Below, piece after piece: positions 1 to 5,033 of a DNA stretch of 5,033 bases. The notes under the pieces were generated by a model. That model made no database searches. It saw only the letters and a program-made list of their open reading frames with translations, and had not been told where the DNA came from. The DNA is from Spirochaetaceae bacterium (GTDB taxonomy: Bacteria; Spirochaetota; Spirochaetia; Treponematales; Treponemataceae), in NCBI GenBank assembly GCA_031285525.1, contig JAITWB010000111.1, positions 1 to 5,033 of the forward strand, written 5' to 3'. The position numbers were made by a program, and so were the translations under genes. Each line of letters begins with the position of its first letter. Position 1 is the first letter of the stretch.

Positions 1-440
1 TAGGAAAGGATTGCCTTACCGCCCGGCTTTAACACCCGATGGCATTCGGCGATACATTTCATTCTGTCATCACTTTCCTGCAGGTGATATAAGGCTCCCA
101 TGAGCAGTGCCGCATCGAACGTATTAGTACCGTAAGGAAGTTGTCTCGCATCGCCGCAAGTAAGCGATGACAGTTCAATGTTGTGTTTTTCTCCGTAGGC
201 TTTTGCCTGCTCAATATGCTTGGGGGATAAATCCAACAGGTGAACCTTATGACCCAACTCGGTCAGCCAATAGGAATAGGCGCCCACCGCGCCGGCAATA
301 TCGGCAATCATACAGTGCGGTTTTGTGAGAACACGTTTGATAATTTCTTGAGAACGAATATATTCCAGAGGATTTGACGCAAAGCGGCCGCCTTCATCAA
401 ATTGGGTTTCATAAAATTGATAGACCTTGTTGTTGTCCAT
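1..440 (-). CDS. Class I SAM-dependent methyltransferase, N-terminal 146 codons (3' end outside window)
   Basis: This is the N-terminal part of a soluble Rossmann-fold methyltransferase that would transfer a methyl group from S-adenosylmethionine; the acceptor cannot be told from this part. It starts at ATG 438-440, preceded by a GGGAG ribosome site, and stays open to the window edge. Motif I reads ADIAGAVGAYS (residues 46-56), a variant of the usual D-x-G-x-G-x-G loop. The end of strand 2 reads VHLLDLSPKHIEQAKAY (66-82), with D70 expected to hold the ribose of the cofactor. GDARQLP (96-102) corresponds to the adenine-contacting loop, TFDAALLMGALYHL (107-120) to strand 4, and ECHRVLKPGGKAIL (132-145) to the conserved late helix and turn. 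Family members usually have about 200-280 residues, so roughly half is missing. It lies 137 bases downstream of the MATE gene on the same strand and has its own possible promoter. The fold is clear; the substrate is unknown. Confidence 0.88.
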   Translation of the reverse strand, partial: MDNNKVYQFYETQFDEGGRFASNPLEYIRSQEIIKRVLTKPHCMIADIAGAVGAYSYWLTELGHKVHLLDLSPKHIEQAKAYGEKHNIELSSLTCGDARQLPYGTNTFDAALLMGALYHLQESDDRMKCIAECHRVLKPGGKAILS

Positions 441-448
441 GGCGATAA

Positions 449-455
449 TCTCCCT
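449..455 (-). promoter_or_regulatory. Ribosome binding site of the methyltransferase gene
   Basis: On the minus strand AGGGAGA lies 8-9 bases before ATG 440. It is a good match to the anti-Shine-Dalgarno sequence at a normal distance and fixes the start codon of the methyltransferase. Confidence 0.7.
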
Positions 456-486
456 AGCTCTTGCCCAGATAAGCTCAATTTTCAAA

Positions 487-515
487 ACTTTGTCACACAA
501 GAGCGGTTATGTCAA
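487..515 (-). promoter_or_regulatory. Candidate sigma-70 promoter for the methyltransferase gene
   Basis: On the minus strand a perfect TTGACA (510-515) could be the -35 box. Seventeen bases downstream lies CAAAGT (487-492), a poor -10 box (3 of 6 matches) helped by a TGA just before it, as in extended -10 promoters. Transcription would begin near 480 and leave a leader of about 40 bases. The weak -10 box suggests low or activator-dependent expression. The alternative is that the gene is simply read through from the MATE gene. Confidence 0.3.
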
Positions 516-520
516 CACAA
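491..520 (-). repeat. Direct repeat TTGTG(T)TGACA, two copies
   Basis: TTGTGTTGACA (510-520) and TTGTGTGACA (491-500) on the minus strand are the same word apart from one T. They are spaced about 19-20 bases from start to start, close to two DNA helical turns. The upstream copy contains the candidate -35 box and the downstream copy abuts the -10 position, so the pair could be an operator for a dimeric regulator. Plus-strand bases 511-531 also form a short inverted repeat (GTCAA and TTGAC arms) around the upstream copy. Confidence 0.35.
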
Positions 521-540
521 AAACACTTGACCATTTTTTT

Positions 541-589
541 CCTCTTTGCTCATCGCTCCCTGCTCTTTGTTCCCTTCTCACTGCTCACT
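541..589 (-). repeat. Degenerate 7-base tandem array (array 1), seven units, at the 3' end of the MATE gene
   Basis: Read on the minus strand, positions 589 to 541 divide exactly into seven units of 7 bases with consensus A-R-N-G-A-G-C, for example AGTGAGC (583-589), AAAGAGC (562-568) and AGGGAGC (555-561). No base is gained or lost between units. The first two units supply the last MATE codons and its TGA stop (578-580). The rest extends 37 bases past the stop and ends at a run of seven A. No hairpin is seen, so it does not look like an intrinsic terminator. A second array of the same words lies after the signal peptidase gene. Confidence 0.75.
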
Positions 590-1969
590 GATTATAACCT
601 TCTGCTTCATCCACTTTCCGCTTTTCCAGCGGATGCCGTATGCAGTCCCTCTGACTACAAAATCTGCGCCCATGGCAAGCCATACTCCCAGAGGTCCAAA
701 ACCGAAGGTAAAAGTTAACAGATAGGCGGCACTTACCCGCACAAGCCACATGGAAAGTGTTGCGGCAATCATGACAAAACGGGCGTCTCCTGCGGCGCGC
801 AAGGCGTTGGGAAGGGCAAAGCTGAATCCCCAGCCAATGGCCATGGAGATACAATGGATTTTCAGGAATGAAACGGCTAACTGGTGAGCTTCTGGACTTA
901 AACTGAATAAACTGGTGAGGGGTTCCAAGAAAATATAAATTGCAGCGCTCACAATGAACAAGGTGATATAGGCAAGTTTCATTATTTTGGCAGTTTGCTT
1001 TTTCGCCGCATCATAATCTCCAGCGCCGACACATTGACCGACGATGGTAATGAGGGACATGCCATAAGCCATGCCGGGCTGAAATGAAAAAGAATTAATG
1101 ACGCTGGCGACTGCATTTCCGGCAATCGCAGCAGTTCCGAATCCGGTAAAGATCCGCTGAGTCATTAATCTGCCGATTTGAAACATGGAACTTTCTAATC
1201 CGCTGGGAATTCCAACATTCAAAATGTTTTTTATCATAGAAGGAACAAGGTGCGGTTTCTTACCTATTCCTGCAAGTGACACGAATCCGCCGTTGCGGGT
1301 CAGCATACAAGTGGTAATTACTGTGGCGATGATCCGTGAAACCAGGGTAGAAATTGCCGCTCCGGTAACGCCGATTTTCAGCACATAGATAAAAATGGCA
1401 TTTCCCCCGATATTCAGCACATTCACCAAAAGCGCGATAAGCATGGTTACCCGGCTGTTGCCCACTGAACGGAACAAAGCGGCGTTTGCATTAAATATCG
1501 CAAGAAAGGGATAGGAGATTGCGGTTATCAGAAAATAAATGGAAGCAGACTCCATCACATCGGATGCAATGTTTCCATAAATGAGAGCGATTATCGGCTG
1601 GCGGAACAAAACAGCAATCACAGACATGAGAAGCGAAAGTGCGGTTACGCAATAGAAAAGCTGCCGGGAGGCAAGCCGGGAATTACCGGAATCGTTCCTG
1701 CCGATAAACTGACTTACCACCACTGCGCCGCCGGTACACAGGGCGGTAAACGCAATAATTAACAAATTGTTAATATTGTCGATAATGTTTACCGCCGAAA
1801 CAGCGTGTTCCCCCACAGAACTAACCATTATCGTATCCATCGCCCCCATGGTAACAGCAAGCAGTTGTTCAATAATCAAAGGCCACAACAAGCTAAACAG
1901 CGCCCGATTATTCCAGCGTTCCACGCCGCGCAGAGCGCCGCGCTGCTCGATGCTCAAATCAGAACTCAC
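578..1969 (-). CDS. MATE-family multidrug/metabolite efflux transporter
   Basis: A complete 463-residue inner-membrane protein, the usual length for a MATE exporter. Such proteins expel cationic drugs or metabolites using a Na+ or H+ gradient. The protein is almost wholly hydrophobic, with about twelve membrane segments in two homologous halves (about 24-222 and 245-440). Equivalent motifs mark the halves: SQFIGRND (86-93) against GQCVGAGD (311-318), and FRSVGNSR (166-173) against LRAAGDAR (390-397). The first helix region carries EQLLAVTMGAMDTIMV (34-49), with the D45 position typical of the family. The start is GTG 1967-1969 with an AAGGA site 8 bases upstream. No in-frame ATG lies between it and an upstream stop, and the next ATG (M41) would remove the first helix. 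The last residues, SEQ, are encoded inside the 7-base array, so the original C-terminus may have been replaced. The gene lies 83 bases after the signal peptidase stop and could be read from its promoter. Base composition is more A+T-rich than the genes to its right. Substrate and coupling ion cannot be told. Confidence 0.93.
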   Translation of the reverse strand: MSSDLSIEQRGALRGVERWNNRALFSLLWPLIIEQLLAVTMGAMDTIMVSSVGEHAVSAVNIIDNINNLLIIAFTALCTGGAVVVSQFIGRNDSGNSRLASRQLFYCVTALSLLMSVIAVLFRQPIIALIYGNIASDVMESASIYFLITAISYPFLAIFNANAALFRSVGNSRVTMLIALLVNVLNIGGNAIFIYVLKIGVTGAAISTLVSRIIATVITTCMLTRNGGFVSLAGIGKKPHLVPSMIKNILNVGIPSGLESSMFQIGRLMTQRIFTGFGTAAIAGNAVASVINSFSFQPGMAYGMSLITIVGQCVGAGDYDAAKKQTAKIMKLAYITLFIVSAAIYIFLEPLTSLFSLSPEAHQLAVSFLKIHCISMAIGWGFSFALPNALRAAGDARFVMIAATLSMWLVRVSAAYLLTFTFGFGPLGVWLAMGADFVVRGTAYGIRWKSGKWMKQKVIISEQ

Positions 1970-1977
1970 AGTACGAT

Positions 1978-1982
1978 TCCTT
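1978..1982 (-). promoter_or_regulatory. Ribosome binding site deciding the GTG start of the MATE gene
   Basis: AAGGA on the minus strand lies 8 bases before GTG 1967-1969. Since the start codon is not ATG, this site is the main support for the chosen start. It lies within the last codons of a possible 21-codon upstream frame (1966-2031). Confidence 0.65.
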
Positions 1983-2016
1983 GTAGTATTACCGCCCCGA
2001 CATCCCGGAAGCCCCT

Positions 2017-2053
2017 CCTCCCTGTTCTCATTTCTCCCTTCTCTTTCCTCTTT
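2017..2053 (-). repeat. Degenerate 7-base tandem array (array 2), about five units, at the 3' end of the signal peptidase gene
   Basis: Read on the minus strand from the final A of the signal peptidase TAA stop, the sequence divides into AAAGAGG (2047-2053), AAAGAGA, AGGGAGA and AATGAGA. After a 2-base slip it continues with AGGGAGG (2017-2023). This is the same A-R-N-G-A-G-N consensus, in the same orientation, as array 1 at 541-589; the unit AAAGAGG occurs in both. The rest of the gap to the MATE start (1970-2016) is G+C-rich near the array and shows no terminator hairpin and no convincing -35/-10 pair. Confidence 0.65.
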
Positions 2054-3789
2054 TACCTTGGTATTCCCATTCTATTCACCGGCCAGAACCGGAGTACGGT
2101 GGTGCCCAGTATGTCCGAGGACGGAACGTATTGGGGTTCCATGTTGGTCATATAATAGACAGGCGAGGGATCCAGCCGGGAAACCGGAGCCTGTTTGTAT
2201 TCATAGGAGTGGCGCATGTCGAGGGAGTTGAACCTGTTGTCCCCCATCATGAAGAAGTTATTCTCCGGGATAAAGCCCTCGGCGGGGAAAACCGGCATAT
2301 TCCTGCGGTCGTTGAGGTAGAGGTAGAAATCGAGATCCTGCGCCTTGGAGAGGTAGTGCATTTTCGTGATATCCTGTGACTGCCTCGATGCGGAAATACC
2401 TTCCGCCATGAGCTGCGTGTTCCGCACCACCAGATGCCCCATGGTGAGCTTTATCAGTATGTTGAGCCGGAACATCGAGTCGGCATACAAATCGGCGCTG
2501 TAGTTTTCCATCTCACCGATCCAACCGGTCATGAAACGCTCAAACCACTCGGCCCCGCCGTCGGCGGTAAGGAGCCTGCGGGTGACCTCGTCGTTTGCCA
2601 TGAAGAGGGTGCGTACCGACTGTTCGGAAGCGGTGAAGAGTCCCGACGAAGGCAGTCCTGTCGAACCGGCGGAGAGTCCGAGGTTCCGCCGGAGAGAGGC
2701 GGAAACTGCGGCGAATTCCGCAGAGAGGGCTTGCGCTTCCCTGGCGGCTTCTGCCAGATTAAGAGCGCTCCGTTCCAGTTCCACCGCTGTCATTATATCG
2801 TAGTCATTCTGGGTGAGAGGAATATCCTGTATTCCGGTCTTTATCGCAGGAGGAACTTCGTTGAGGTTCCATGCCGCCCAGCCGGCTTCGTCTACCGGGG
2901 TAAATTCAGGCTGCGCTTCGGTTCTTTTGTAGAGGATTCCATCAACCATTACCAGCTGTTCCCCGGCAACCCCGGTCACCCGCTTTACCAACGGATCCGC
3001 CTTGGGCTGCCCGTTTTCGTCCACGTTTAAGTTGACCAGGGTAAAGCTGAGCATATATACCAGCTGGGAGACAAAGGTCCGCACCTCAGACTGACGATCT
3101 CTGCTGTAATGAGGGTTCCGAAAGACGATGATATCTCCCCGGCCGTAGCTCCGCATATTGGGGAGCCCCACATCGGAGAGAGGAAACCGGGGACCCGAGG
3201 CGGTCTTGAATACGATGACCCGGTCGCCTACGAGAAATTCGGGAACCATGGATTCCGAGGGAATTTCATACAGCTGAATGATGAATATCTGGATGAGGGA
3301 CACCATGAATGCGGCCTGCAGAAAAGCGTCCACCCATTCAAAGAGTTCACGCAGAACTTTTCGTATTCCCTTTACCGGGACGATGCCCTGCTGCTTTCGG
3401 CTCTCCTCAAAGGCGGGAACCTGAGCGTACAGCCGCTTCTCCTTCGTCAGATAGAGGACTACCCTGTCTGCAACTGCAACCAGTACCCAAAGGATAACGC
3501 TCACCAGATCGAAGAGGTGGCTCGTCCCCTGAATTCCTGCGCGGCGGAGCACGAAGGCGGCGAGAAAGATAAAGGGCAGGTATTCGCATATCTTTCTGAA
3601 CAAGTTTACTCTGGCGGCATCGGTTTTTTTGAGGAGCTGAAAAATGCCGCACCACACATACAGGGCAGTTACAGCCGCTGCGAGGGGAAGCGCCGCAAGG
3701 GAGATGTCTCCGCGGAAGCTGACATGAACCAGCGTGAAGATGACGCTGAGGACAGCAAGGATATATATGGAAATAGATAAACGTTTCAT
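2053..3789 (-). CDS. lepB: Signal peptidase I (family S26), enlarged spirochaete-like form
   Basis: Membrane-bound serine protease that removes signal peptides from exported proteins on the outer face of the inner membrane. The catalytic parts are all present: box B IPSESMVPEFLVGD (176-189) with nucleophile S180, box D VKRVTGVAGEQLV (268-280) with general-base K269, and box E MGDNRFNSLDMRH (515-527), where D524 and R526 match the Asp-Arg pair of the family. The C-terminal DILGTTVLRFWPVNRMG (559-575) is the usual last strand. Ahead of the active site are five hydrophobic stretches (about 4-24, 28-53, 68-81, 92-114 and 156-173) instead of the usual one or two. At 578 residues it is far longer than E. 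coli LepB (324). The distance from K269 to D524 is 255 residues against 135 in LepB, because of an extra block at about 295-500 that is rich in helix-forming residues. The start at ATG 3789 has no Shine-Dalgarno sequence but a TATACT box 8 bases upstream, so it may be leaderless. It is divergent from the fumarase gene. Confidence 0.92.
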   Translation of the reverse strand: MKRLSISIYILAVLSVIFTLVHVSFRGDISLAALPLAAAVTALYVWCGIFQLLKKTDAARVNLFRKICEYLPFIFLAAFVLRRAGIQGTSHLFDLVSVILWVLVAVADRVVLYLTKEKRLYAQVPAFEESRKQQGIVPVKGIRKVLRELFEWVDAFLQAAFMVSLIQIFIIQLYEIPSESMVPEFLVGDRVIVFKTASGPRFPLSDVGLPNMRSYGRGDIIVFRNPHYSRDRQSEVRTFVSQLVYMLSFTLVNLNVDENGQPKADPLVKRVTGVAGEQLVMVDGILYKRTEAQPEFTPVDEAGWAAWNLNEVPPAIKTGIQDIPLTQNDYDIMTAVELERSALNLAEAAREAQALSAEFAAVSASLRRNLGLSAGSTGLPSSGLFTASEQSVRTLFMANDEVTRRLLTADGGAEWFERFMTGWIGEMENYSADLYADSMFRLNILIKLTMGHLVVRNTQLMAEGISASRQSQDITKMHYLSKAQDLDFYLYLNDRRNMPVFPAEGFIPENNFFMMGDNRFNSLDMRHSYEYKQAPVSRLDPSPVYYMTNMEPQYVPSSDILGTTVLRFWPVNRMGIPR

Positions 3790-3797
3790 ATCGTTTC

Positions 3798-3803
3798 AGT
3801 ATA
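3798..3803 (-). promoter_or_regulatory. Candidate -10 box of the signal peptidase gene
   Basis: TATACT on the minus strand ends 8 bases before ATG 3789, so transcription would start at or within a base or two of the start codon. At 17 bases upstream only TAGCCT (3821-3826) is found, a poor -35 box that overlaps the opposite -10 box. The lack of a ribosome binding site fits leaderless translation. Confidence 0.5.
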
Positions 3804-3824
3804 GCGAAAACAGGGGCAAAAGGC

Positions 3825-3830
3825 TATACT
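3825..3830 (+). promoter_or_regulatory. Candidate -10 box of the fumarase gene
   Basis: TATACT on the plus strand ends 7 bases before ATG 3838, again predicting a start of transcription at or next to the start codon. The base positions for a -35 box at 17 spacing (3802-3807, TAGCGA) match poorly and overlap the opposite -10 box. A weak AAGG at 3820-3823 is 14 bases from the ATG, too far for a normal ribosome site and inside the promoter. Confidence 0.5.
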
Positions 3831-3837
3831 GCTCTGT

Positions 3838-5033
3838 ATGAATACCCGTCGTTTCAGTTCCAGCTCTGATTACCGCCGCCGTTACAGCTGCATTTCCGCT
3901 TCAGGCGTGCAGAGCGGCAGCGCCGGCGATAGCGTTACTGATAGCGGTAGCGCTCATAATGGCTTGCTCCGCATTTCCGGGGAAGCCCTGGAAACCCTCG
4001 CCTTTGAAGCCTTCTCCCGTCTCTCATTCACCTTTACCGAGGAGCATTTGCACCGCCTCATGGACATTGCCCGGGACAGACAGGGCATCTATTCGGATAA
4101 TGACCGCTATACGTCAGCTTTCCTTCTTAAAAATGCCCTCACTGCGTCTCAGGGAATACTTCCCCTCTGTCAGGATACGGGCATTGCGGCGGTTTTCGGG
4201 TGGAAGGGAGCTCGGGTCATAACCGGAATAGGGGCTGAAGGAACAACCATGCCGGAAGTTGCTCCGTCGGAGACAGCTTCTCTGACCCGGGGAATAGAGC
4301 GGGCGTACCGGGAGCGGAATCTCCGGTTTTCTACGGTACGGCCTTCGACGTTTTTCGATGAATACGACCCCGGGAATAATCTTCCGGCGCAGCTGTCACT
4401 GTTCAGCGCCGCCGATAACGGCTTTTTTCCCTTTCATGTGATAGGGGACGAGGTTTTCCGTACAGAGACAGAGCCGGCAGAAGAAGCGCAGCGGTACCGC
4501 TTTCTCTTCTGTGCGAAGGGGGGCGGTTCCTCGAACAAGACTTCATTTACTCAGGGGACGAAGGCGCTTCTTGCGCCGAAGCCGTTCGAGGAATTTCTGG
4601 AAGCGCAGATACGCGCTCTGGGAACAGCCGCCTGTCCCCCCTACACGATAGCCGTTGTCGTCGGGGGCTTGAGTCCTGAGCAAAACCTCCTCGCCCTCAA
4701 GCTGGCAACCGCCGGGCTCTACGACGATGTTGTTCCGTCAGCGGGTTTTTCTGCCGGCGAAGCTTTGGCAGAGAGCGGCTTCATCGAAGGGCAGTTCTTC
4801 CGGGATGTGTACTGGGAAGGGCGGGTTCTGGAGATCGCCGCAGACACCGGGCTGGGAGCGCAGTTCGGCGGAAGGGCGCTCGCCGTGGATGCCATTGTAC
4901 TCCGTCTCCCCCGGCACGGCGCCAGCTGTCCTATTTCTGTGGGAGTCTCCTGTTCCGCCCACCGCAACCTTCGGGGATTTATCGACCGCCGGGGGATCTT
5001 TCTGGAGGAGACCGTCGGAAACCCTGCCGCTCT
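3838..5033 (+). CDS. fumA: Fumarate hydratase class I (iron-sulfur), N-terminal 398 codons (3' end outside window)
   Basis: Cytosolic [4Fe-4S] enzyme interconverting fumarate and S-malate in the TCA cycle or its reductive branch; the cluster is oxygen-labile, which fits an anaerobe. All three cluster cysteines are present in family context: C111 in LCQDTG, C225 in FCAKGGGSSNK and C266 in AACPPY. LGTAACPPYTIAVVVGG (261-277), LGAQFGG (339-345), LRLPRHGASCP (355-365) and VGVSCSAHRN (368-377) match E. coli FumA nearly word for word. The frame is open to the window edge. The alpha domain is complete and joined to the following linker, as in one-chain FumA enzymes of about 550 residues, so roughly 150 residues of the beta domain lie outside. 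Homology begins near residue 43 (LLRISGEALETLAFEAF). Residues 1-42 are rich in Ser, Arg and Gly and resemble nothing known to me. ATG 3838 is chosen because it gives about the FumA N-terminal length and sits just after a -10 box; TTG 3964 is a possible later start with no clear ribosome site. The symbol is by similarity and could equally be fumB. Confidence 0.92.
   Translation, partial: MNTRRFSSSSDYRRRYSCISASGVQSGSAGDSVTDSGSAHNGLLRISGEALETLAFEAFSRLSFTFTEEHLHRLMDIARDRQGIYSDNDRYTSAFLLKNALTASQGILPLCQDTGIAAVFGWKGARVITGIGAEGTTMPEVAPSETASLTRGIERAYRERNLRFSTVRPSTFFDEYDPGNNLPAQLSLFSAADNGFFPFHVIGDEVFRTETEPAEEAQRYRFLFCAKGGGSSNKTSFTQGTKALLAPKPFEEFLEAQIRALGTAACPPYTIAVVVGGLSPEQNLLALKLATAGLYDDVVPSAGFSAGEALAESGFIEGQFFRDVYWEGRVLEIAADTGLGAQFGGRALAVDAIVLRLPRHGASCPISVGVSCSAHRNLRGFIDRRGIFLEETVGNPAA
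3911..3952 (+). repeat. AGCG-rich imperfect repeat in the fumarase 5' coding region
   Basis: GATAGCG occurs at 3928-3934 and 3940-3946, a 12-base period, within a stretch where AGCG recurs five times. It includes a perfect 8-base palindrome, CGCCGGCG (3921-3928). In the reading frame it gives a low-complexity Ser/Gly/Asp segment (residues 25-39). It could be a recent small expansion in a non-conserved leader, or structured RNA near the start of the message. Confidence 0.45.

Larger units (their letters stand above)
3797..3831. promoter_or_regulatory. Symmetrical divergent promoter/operator: perfect 9-bp inverted repeat with 17-base spacer
   Basis: The arms CAGTATAGC (3797-3805) and GCTATACTG (3823-3831) are perfect reverse complements. 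The 17-base spacer (3806-3822) is itself almost mirror-symmetric, with GAAAAC at one end and CAAAAG at the other. Each arm holds TATACT, a good -10 box (5 of 6 matches), facing outward. The structure occupies most of the 48-base gap between two divergent genes, so a promoter/operator role is more likely than a terminator hairpin. Confidence 0.6.

Noticed and set aside
511..540. T-rich and A-rich stretch with GTCAA/TTGAC arms as a terminator of the MATE gene
   Set aside because: The stem is only 5 bp, A+T-rich, with an 11-base loop, and the A/T runs are not placed after the stem.
541..589. Heptamer array as a CRISPR array
   Set aside because: Units are 7 bases, contiguous and degenerate, with no spacers and no cas genes nearby.
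509..718. 69-codon plus-strand frame with a hydrophobic start
   Set aside because: The hydrophobic part is just the heptamer array read from the other strand; the remainder is antisense to the MATE gene.
1767..2231. 154-codon plus-strand frame spanning the MATE/signal peptidase gap
   Set aside because: It crosses the ends of two genuine opposite genes and reads through the heptamer array as Ser/Phe/Pro-rich low-complexity sequence.
2434..3030. 198-codon open frame on the plus strand
   Set aside because: It lies wholly opposite the signal peptidase gene, whose catalytic motifs confirm the minus frame. The translation has no domain pattern, and long antisense frames are common in G+C-rich genes.
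3109..3780. 223-codon open frame on the plus strand
   Set aside because: Antisense to the N-terminal half of the signal peptidase. The protein is hydrophilic without recognisable motifs and has no ribosome site; a coding shadow.
3797..3831. Inverted repeat as an intrinsic terminator
   Set aside because: It lies between two divergent genes, has a 17-base loop and no T-run after either arm, so termination has no gene to serve.
3964..3966. TTG 3964 as the fumarase start
   Set aside because: It would begin right at the conserved region, but has no ribosome site, and it would leave the protein shorter than FumA at its N-terminus. It is not excluded.

Overview
The window carries four protein genes, with no RNA gene, CRISPR array or transposase that I can see. 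Three genes lie on the minus strand, in transcription order signal peptidase I, MATE exporter, SAM methyltransferase. One lies on the plus strand, a class I fumarase. The methyltransferase and the fumarase run off the left and right ends. The fused class I fumarase, and a signal peptidase with a long hydrophobic N-terminus and a large insertion, suggest a Treponema-like spirochaete with an anaerobic lifestyle. This placement is inference from protein style, not from a database search.

Layout. Positions 1-440 (minus) hold the first 146 codons of a small class I methyltransferase. Positions 441-577 hold its probable control region, with a direct repeat and a candidate promoter. Positions 578-1969 (minus) hold a complete MATE-type exporter starting at GTG. 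Positions 1970-2052 are a short gap. Positions 2053-3789 (minus) hold the signal peptidase, and 3790-3837 is a 48-base divergent promoter region. From 3838 to the window end (plus) runs the fumarase.

The two halves look different. The methyltransferase and MATE genes are visibly richer in A+T (38% GC by direct count over 901-960). The signal peptidase and fumarase genes are richer in G+C (67% over 2521-2580, 58% over 4561-4620). The MATE gene is bracketed by two degenerate 7-base tandem arrays in the same orientation, one over its 3' end and one over the 3' end of the signal peptidase gene. This fits a later arrival of the MATE gene, perhaps with the methyltransferase, downstream of an older signal peptidase/fumarase pair.

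The four genes have no obvious common pathway: protein export processing, central carbon metabolism, drug or metabolite efflux, and methyl transfer. The most unusual regulatory structure is the signal peptidase/fumarase gap. A perfect 9-bp inverted repeat there places a TATACT box 7-8 bases in front of each start codon, suggesting two mutually exclusive, possibly leaderless, divergent promoters. I found no clearly new multi-gene system.
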